8,659 bases of DNA from Deltaproteobacteria bacterium. Its GTDB lineage: Bacteria > Myxococcota > B64-G9. This document shows, piece by piece, positions 6,555 to 8,659 of this stretch. The position numbers were made by a program, and so were the translations under genes. The first letter of the stretch is position 1, and the number at the start of each line of letters is the position of its first letter. The notes under the pieces are model-generated. The model saw nothing but the letters and a program-made list of their open reading frames with translations. It ran no database searches and was not told where the DNA came from. The stretch spans positions 1 to 8,659 of the forward strand of contig QMME01000154.1 of NCBI GenBank assembly GCA_003647095.1. Reading direction: 5' to 3'.

Positions 6555-7271
6555 ATGCCCCGCAAGCGCAAGCGCCAGAAGCAGCCGCCGGGCAACCGGC
6601 CGGCGACATTCAGCAACCGTCCCCTGTCCGGCCTGCGCGACCTGGCCCGGGCCCAGCAACACCCGGAGGAACCGGCAGGGGCACAATCCCGACCGCAACC
6701 CCGGCCTGCCGGCCCCGGTTCCGGCCTCCACCAGGACGATGAAACGACCTTTCGGCAGGCCATGGTGGGCGTCAAGCCGCTGCAACCACGACCCGCGGAA
6801 CGGCCGGGGCGGACGCCCCGCCCTCCCCGCGAAACCGCCGGCGCCCGCGAGGAGCGCGAGGTCATGCTCGAGTTGGAACGCCTGGTGGAGAAGAACGGCC
6901 CGGTACCGGCGCACCTGTCCGGCGAGGCCATCGAGGGAACGGCCAGCGGGGTGGACCGATTCCTGCTCGCCCGCTTGCGCCGGGGGGATTTCTCGCTGCA
7001 GGCGCATCTCGACCTGCACGGGTTGACCCGGGAACAGGCCCGCCAGGAGGTGGAGCGCTTCCTCGACTCCGCCATTCTGCAGGGCCTGCGCTGCGTCCTC
7101 ATCATCCACGGCCGCGGTCGCGGCTCCAGCGACGGCGTGCCGGTACTCAAGAATGCGCTGCAGGCATGGTTGTCACGCAGCGCCCTGCGCAAGCGCATAC
7201 TGGCTTTCACCAGCGCCCGCCCCTGCGACGGAGGTGCCGGCGCCGTCTACGTCCTGCTCAGGAAACGCTAG
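6555..7271 (+). CDS. Smr-domain protein (putative endonuclease or nucleic-acid nicking domain)
   Basis: 238 residues. The C-terminal Smr domain spans about 148-236, with the hallmark DLHG (153-156) in HLDLHGLTREQAR, HGRG (185-188) in VLIIHGRGRG, and the closing strand FTSARPCDGGAGAVYVLLR. Stand-alone Smr proteins resemble the C-terminus of MutS2; characterised members cleave or nick RNA or DNA, and SmrB of E. coli cuts mRNA at collided ribosomes. Residues 1-60 are a basic, Pro- and Arg-rich and probably disordered leader, MPRKRKRQK at its tip, which could contact nucleic acid. DETTFRQAMVGVKPL (62-76) resembles the short motif ahead of the domain in E. coli SmrA/YdaL. The gene starts 24 bp after the lipoprotein stop and may be read from the same transcript; the ATG at 6555 has only a weak GGGA upstream. 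Its last 14 bp overlap the convergent gsk. SmrA-like is the closest guess, so no symbol is given. Confidence 0.88.
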   Translation: MPRKRKRQKQPPGNRPATFSNRPLSGLRDLARAQQHPEEPAGAQSRPQPRPAGPGSGLHQDDETTFRQAMVGVKPLQPRPAERPGRTPRPPRETAGAREEREVMLELERLVEKNGPVPAHLSGEAIEGTASGVDRFLLARLRRGDFSLQAHLDLHGLTREQARQEVERFLDSAILQGLRCVLIIHGRGRGSSDGVPVLKNALQAWLSRSALRKRILAFTSARPCDGGAGAVYVLLRKR

Positions 7272-8565
7272 CCGTATCGTCTTCATCCCCCAGTCGATCC
7301 GGACCCACCGGGCGATCCAGGCGGGGAGAGCGGCTGGAGAGAATCTCGTAGGCCACCCGGTTGCCATACTGGGCACAGCGTGACAGCGAAGAGTAACTCA
7401 AAAAGGGCACGCCCCGCGGGTGCTTGCCGGAACCGGGTACGGCATGGCGGTGAAAGCGGTTGGCAGCCACGTCGTGCAGTACCGCCGCCAGGGCGGCGTC
7501 CCCGGCCCCGGAGGTGCTGGCCAGGCGATCGGGCCCGCCGCGGTAGGGATGGATATGGGTGTAGATCTTGACCGGGTTGCGGCAATCGCTTCTCTTCATC
7601 ACCCGGGAATACTCGTAACGGTTGTACTCGGCTATCGACTTGGAGCGAATCGCCTGGTCGGTCTGGCGCAGGTGGGCTTCATCCACCCAGCCCCCCATGG
7701 TCATGCCGCGCGCCCCCTCGGTGATGATGACCAGGTCGACCCAGTCGAGAATCTGCTGGCAGGCCAGCAGGGAGTCTTCCTGTCCGGTCAGTGCCCGGGC
7801 CTCGAACTGGTTCATGGCGGCGATGTCGACCCACGACCGCAGCAATTGCGGCAACTCACCGGACAGCTGCCGTACCAGCGAACCGGTTCCCATTCCCAGG
7901 GCCACCGGCACCCGGAATTCGCAGGCCAGGCGCAGCAGGCGCTTCGTGGCAGCGGCGATGGGTGCCTGGCGATGACGCAGGCAGTACAAAGTCACCAGCA
8001 CCGCCGAGGCATGCTCCACCAGGACGGGGTCGACCATCTCCGGGGGAAACTCCTCGGAGACACCCGCGGCCACCGCGAAGGTACGCTCTCCCCCGGGCTC
8101 CACCAGGGTCAAGGCCCTGCCGATGTTTCCCTCCACCGCCACCAGGTGAGACAGGTCGACCGCGCGCGGGGTGTGGGCCACGTACAGGAAGGCCGCATCG
8201 CCGAATTCCAGCCGACGCGGTATGGCCCCCAGCAACACGGCCGCTTCTCCGGCCAGGAAGGTGTAGTTGTTCAGGGAATTGGAGACGGTACCACCGGCGG
8301 TGATGGACGGTCGCAGGCCCCTCTGCTCGAGCCGTTGCAGCAGCCGGTCCAGGCCCTCGTCCTCCATGGGAGTCGATTCGCCACTGTGCAGTCCCAGCTC
8401 TTCCACCAGTTGCGCCGGCACCTCGACCTCCATGTCCGCCAGCACGTGGTCGAGGCCCAGCAGGTACCAGCCGGGCGACTCGCCTCCCGGCAGCGATCCG
8501 CCGCGGCGGACCTTGCGCTCCACCGGAAAGTAGTGGGTGGCCTCCCTGTGACCGGGAAAACGCAT
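7258..8565 (-). CDS. gsk: Inosine-guanosine kinase (PfkB family)
   Basis: 435 residues, against 434 for E. coli Gsk, and similar over the whole length from memory. Gsk phosphorylates inosine and guanosine with ATP to IMP and GMP in cytoplasmic purine salvage. Visible landmarks are the N-terminal MRFPGHREATHYFPV (E. coli MKFPGKRKSKHYFPV), the PfkB glycine motif AGGTVSNSLNNY (90-101), AMNQFEARALTGQEDSLLA (250-268), the family-typical IAEYNRYEYSR (311-321) and YTHIHPYRGGPDR (335-347), and the PfkB signature TSGAGDAALAAVLHD (351-365) with anion hole GAGD and catalytic base Asp356. The ATG at 8565 was chosen from the E. coli alignment; GGGAGG precedes it by only 3 bases, which is tight. A GTG at 8595 would add ten residues with no family match. 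The C-terminal 15 or so residues are acidic and unconserved. It is transcribed towards the Smr gene and shares 14 bp with it. Confidence 0.96.
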   Translation of the reverse strand: MRFPGHREATHYFPVERKVRRGGSLPGGESPGWYLLGLDHVLADMEVEVPAQLVEELGLHSGESTPMEDEGLDRLLQRLEQRGLRPSITAGGTVSNSLNNYTFLAGEAAVLLGAIPRRLEFGDAAFLYVAHTPRAVDLSHLVAVEGNIGRALTLVEPGGERTFAVAAGVSEEFPPEMVDPVLVEHASAVLVTLYCLRHRQAPIAAATKRLLRLACEFRVPVALGMGTGSLVRQLSGELPQLLRSWVDIAAMNQFEARALTGQEDSLLACQQILDWVDLVIITEGARGMTMGGWVDEAHLRQTDQAIRSKSIAEYNRYEYSRVMKRSDCRNPVKIYTHIHPYRGGPDRLASTSGAGDAALAAVLHDVAANRFHRHAVPGSGKHPRGVPFLSYSSLSRCAQYGNRVAYEILSSRSPRLDRPVGPDRLGDEDDTASVS

Positions 8566-8659
8566 GTACCTCCCTGTTGCCTGCCTGGTTAGCACACCTG
8601 TCGCCCCAGATCCATCACTGCCGGCCAGGTGGGGTCCGCCCTACACCGAAAAAAAAAAA
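8566..8659 (-). other. gsk upstream leader, ending in an 11-A run at the window edge
   Basis: Apart from the GGGAGG at 8574-8569, I find no convincing -35/-10 pair for gsk here; its promoter may lie outside the window. Bases 8649-8659 are A (T on the gsk strand). No gene is visible in this stretch. Confidence 0.4.

Noticed and set aside
1464..7109. A 1881-codon open frame on the minus strand covering the lipoprotein gene
   Set aside because: Its only real part is MntA at the C-terminal end. The rest is a periodic Ala/Gly/Val-rich shadow of the Cys repeat codons, where the antisense register rarely gives stop codons at high GC. It has no start signal or domain.
8566..8595. GTG start for gsk ten codons upstream
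   Set aside because: The added residues have no counterpart in E. coli Gsk, whose N-terminus aligns from the ATG at 8565.

Overview
The window is GC-rich bacterial DNA with five complete genes and one gene cut by the left edge. The mix is a large cysteine-rich repeat lipoprotein, a kelch-type propeller protein and an Smr protein whose C-terminus has a familiar delta-proteobacterial look. This suggests Myxococcota or another former Deltaproteobacteria lineage. The purine-salvage kinase Gsk is best known from Gammaproteobacteria, so the taxonomic call is tentative. The 11-A run at the right edge suggests a contig end.

Layout: (1) 1-1047, plus strand, is the C-terminal part of a kelch-like beta-propeller protein. 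(2) 1063-1889, minus strand, is a two-gene MntA-HepT (MNT/HEPN) toxin-antitoxin operon, antitoxin first. Its probable promoter would start transcription at or next to the antitoxin ATG, and a 21-bp imperfect palindrome covers the -35 box. (3) 1890-2153 is a divergent intergenic region of lower GC. It carries that promoter and operator at one end and a good sigma70-type promoter plus Shine-Dalgarno for the next gene at the other. I see no gene in its middle. (4) 2154-6530, plus strand, encodes a 1458-residue predicted lipoprotein: 20 full and 3 short copies of a 43-residue, eight-cysteine repeat, a short cysteine-rich transition, and a C-terminal domain with seven regularly spaced strand motifs that I read as a seven-bladed propeller. 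(5) 6555-7271, plus strand, is an Smr-domain protein 24 bp downstream. (6) 7258-8565, minus strand, is inosine-guanosine kinase, converging on the Smr gene with a 14-bp overlap of coding ends. (7) 8566-8659 is its upstream leader.

The genes do not form one pathway. The Smr protein and Gsk look like housekeeping genes. The lipoprotein and the kelch protein look like surface or periplasmic proteins. The toxin-antitoxin pair sits between these two and may be an accessory insertion. The least described element is the cysteine-rich lipoprotein: its family is widespread but without known function, and its internal cysteine accounting and propeller end make it the best object for follow-up.
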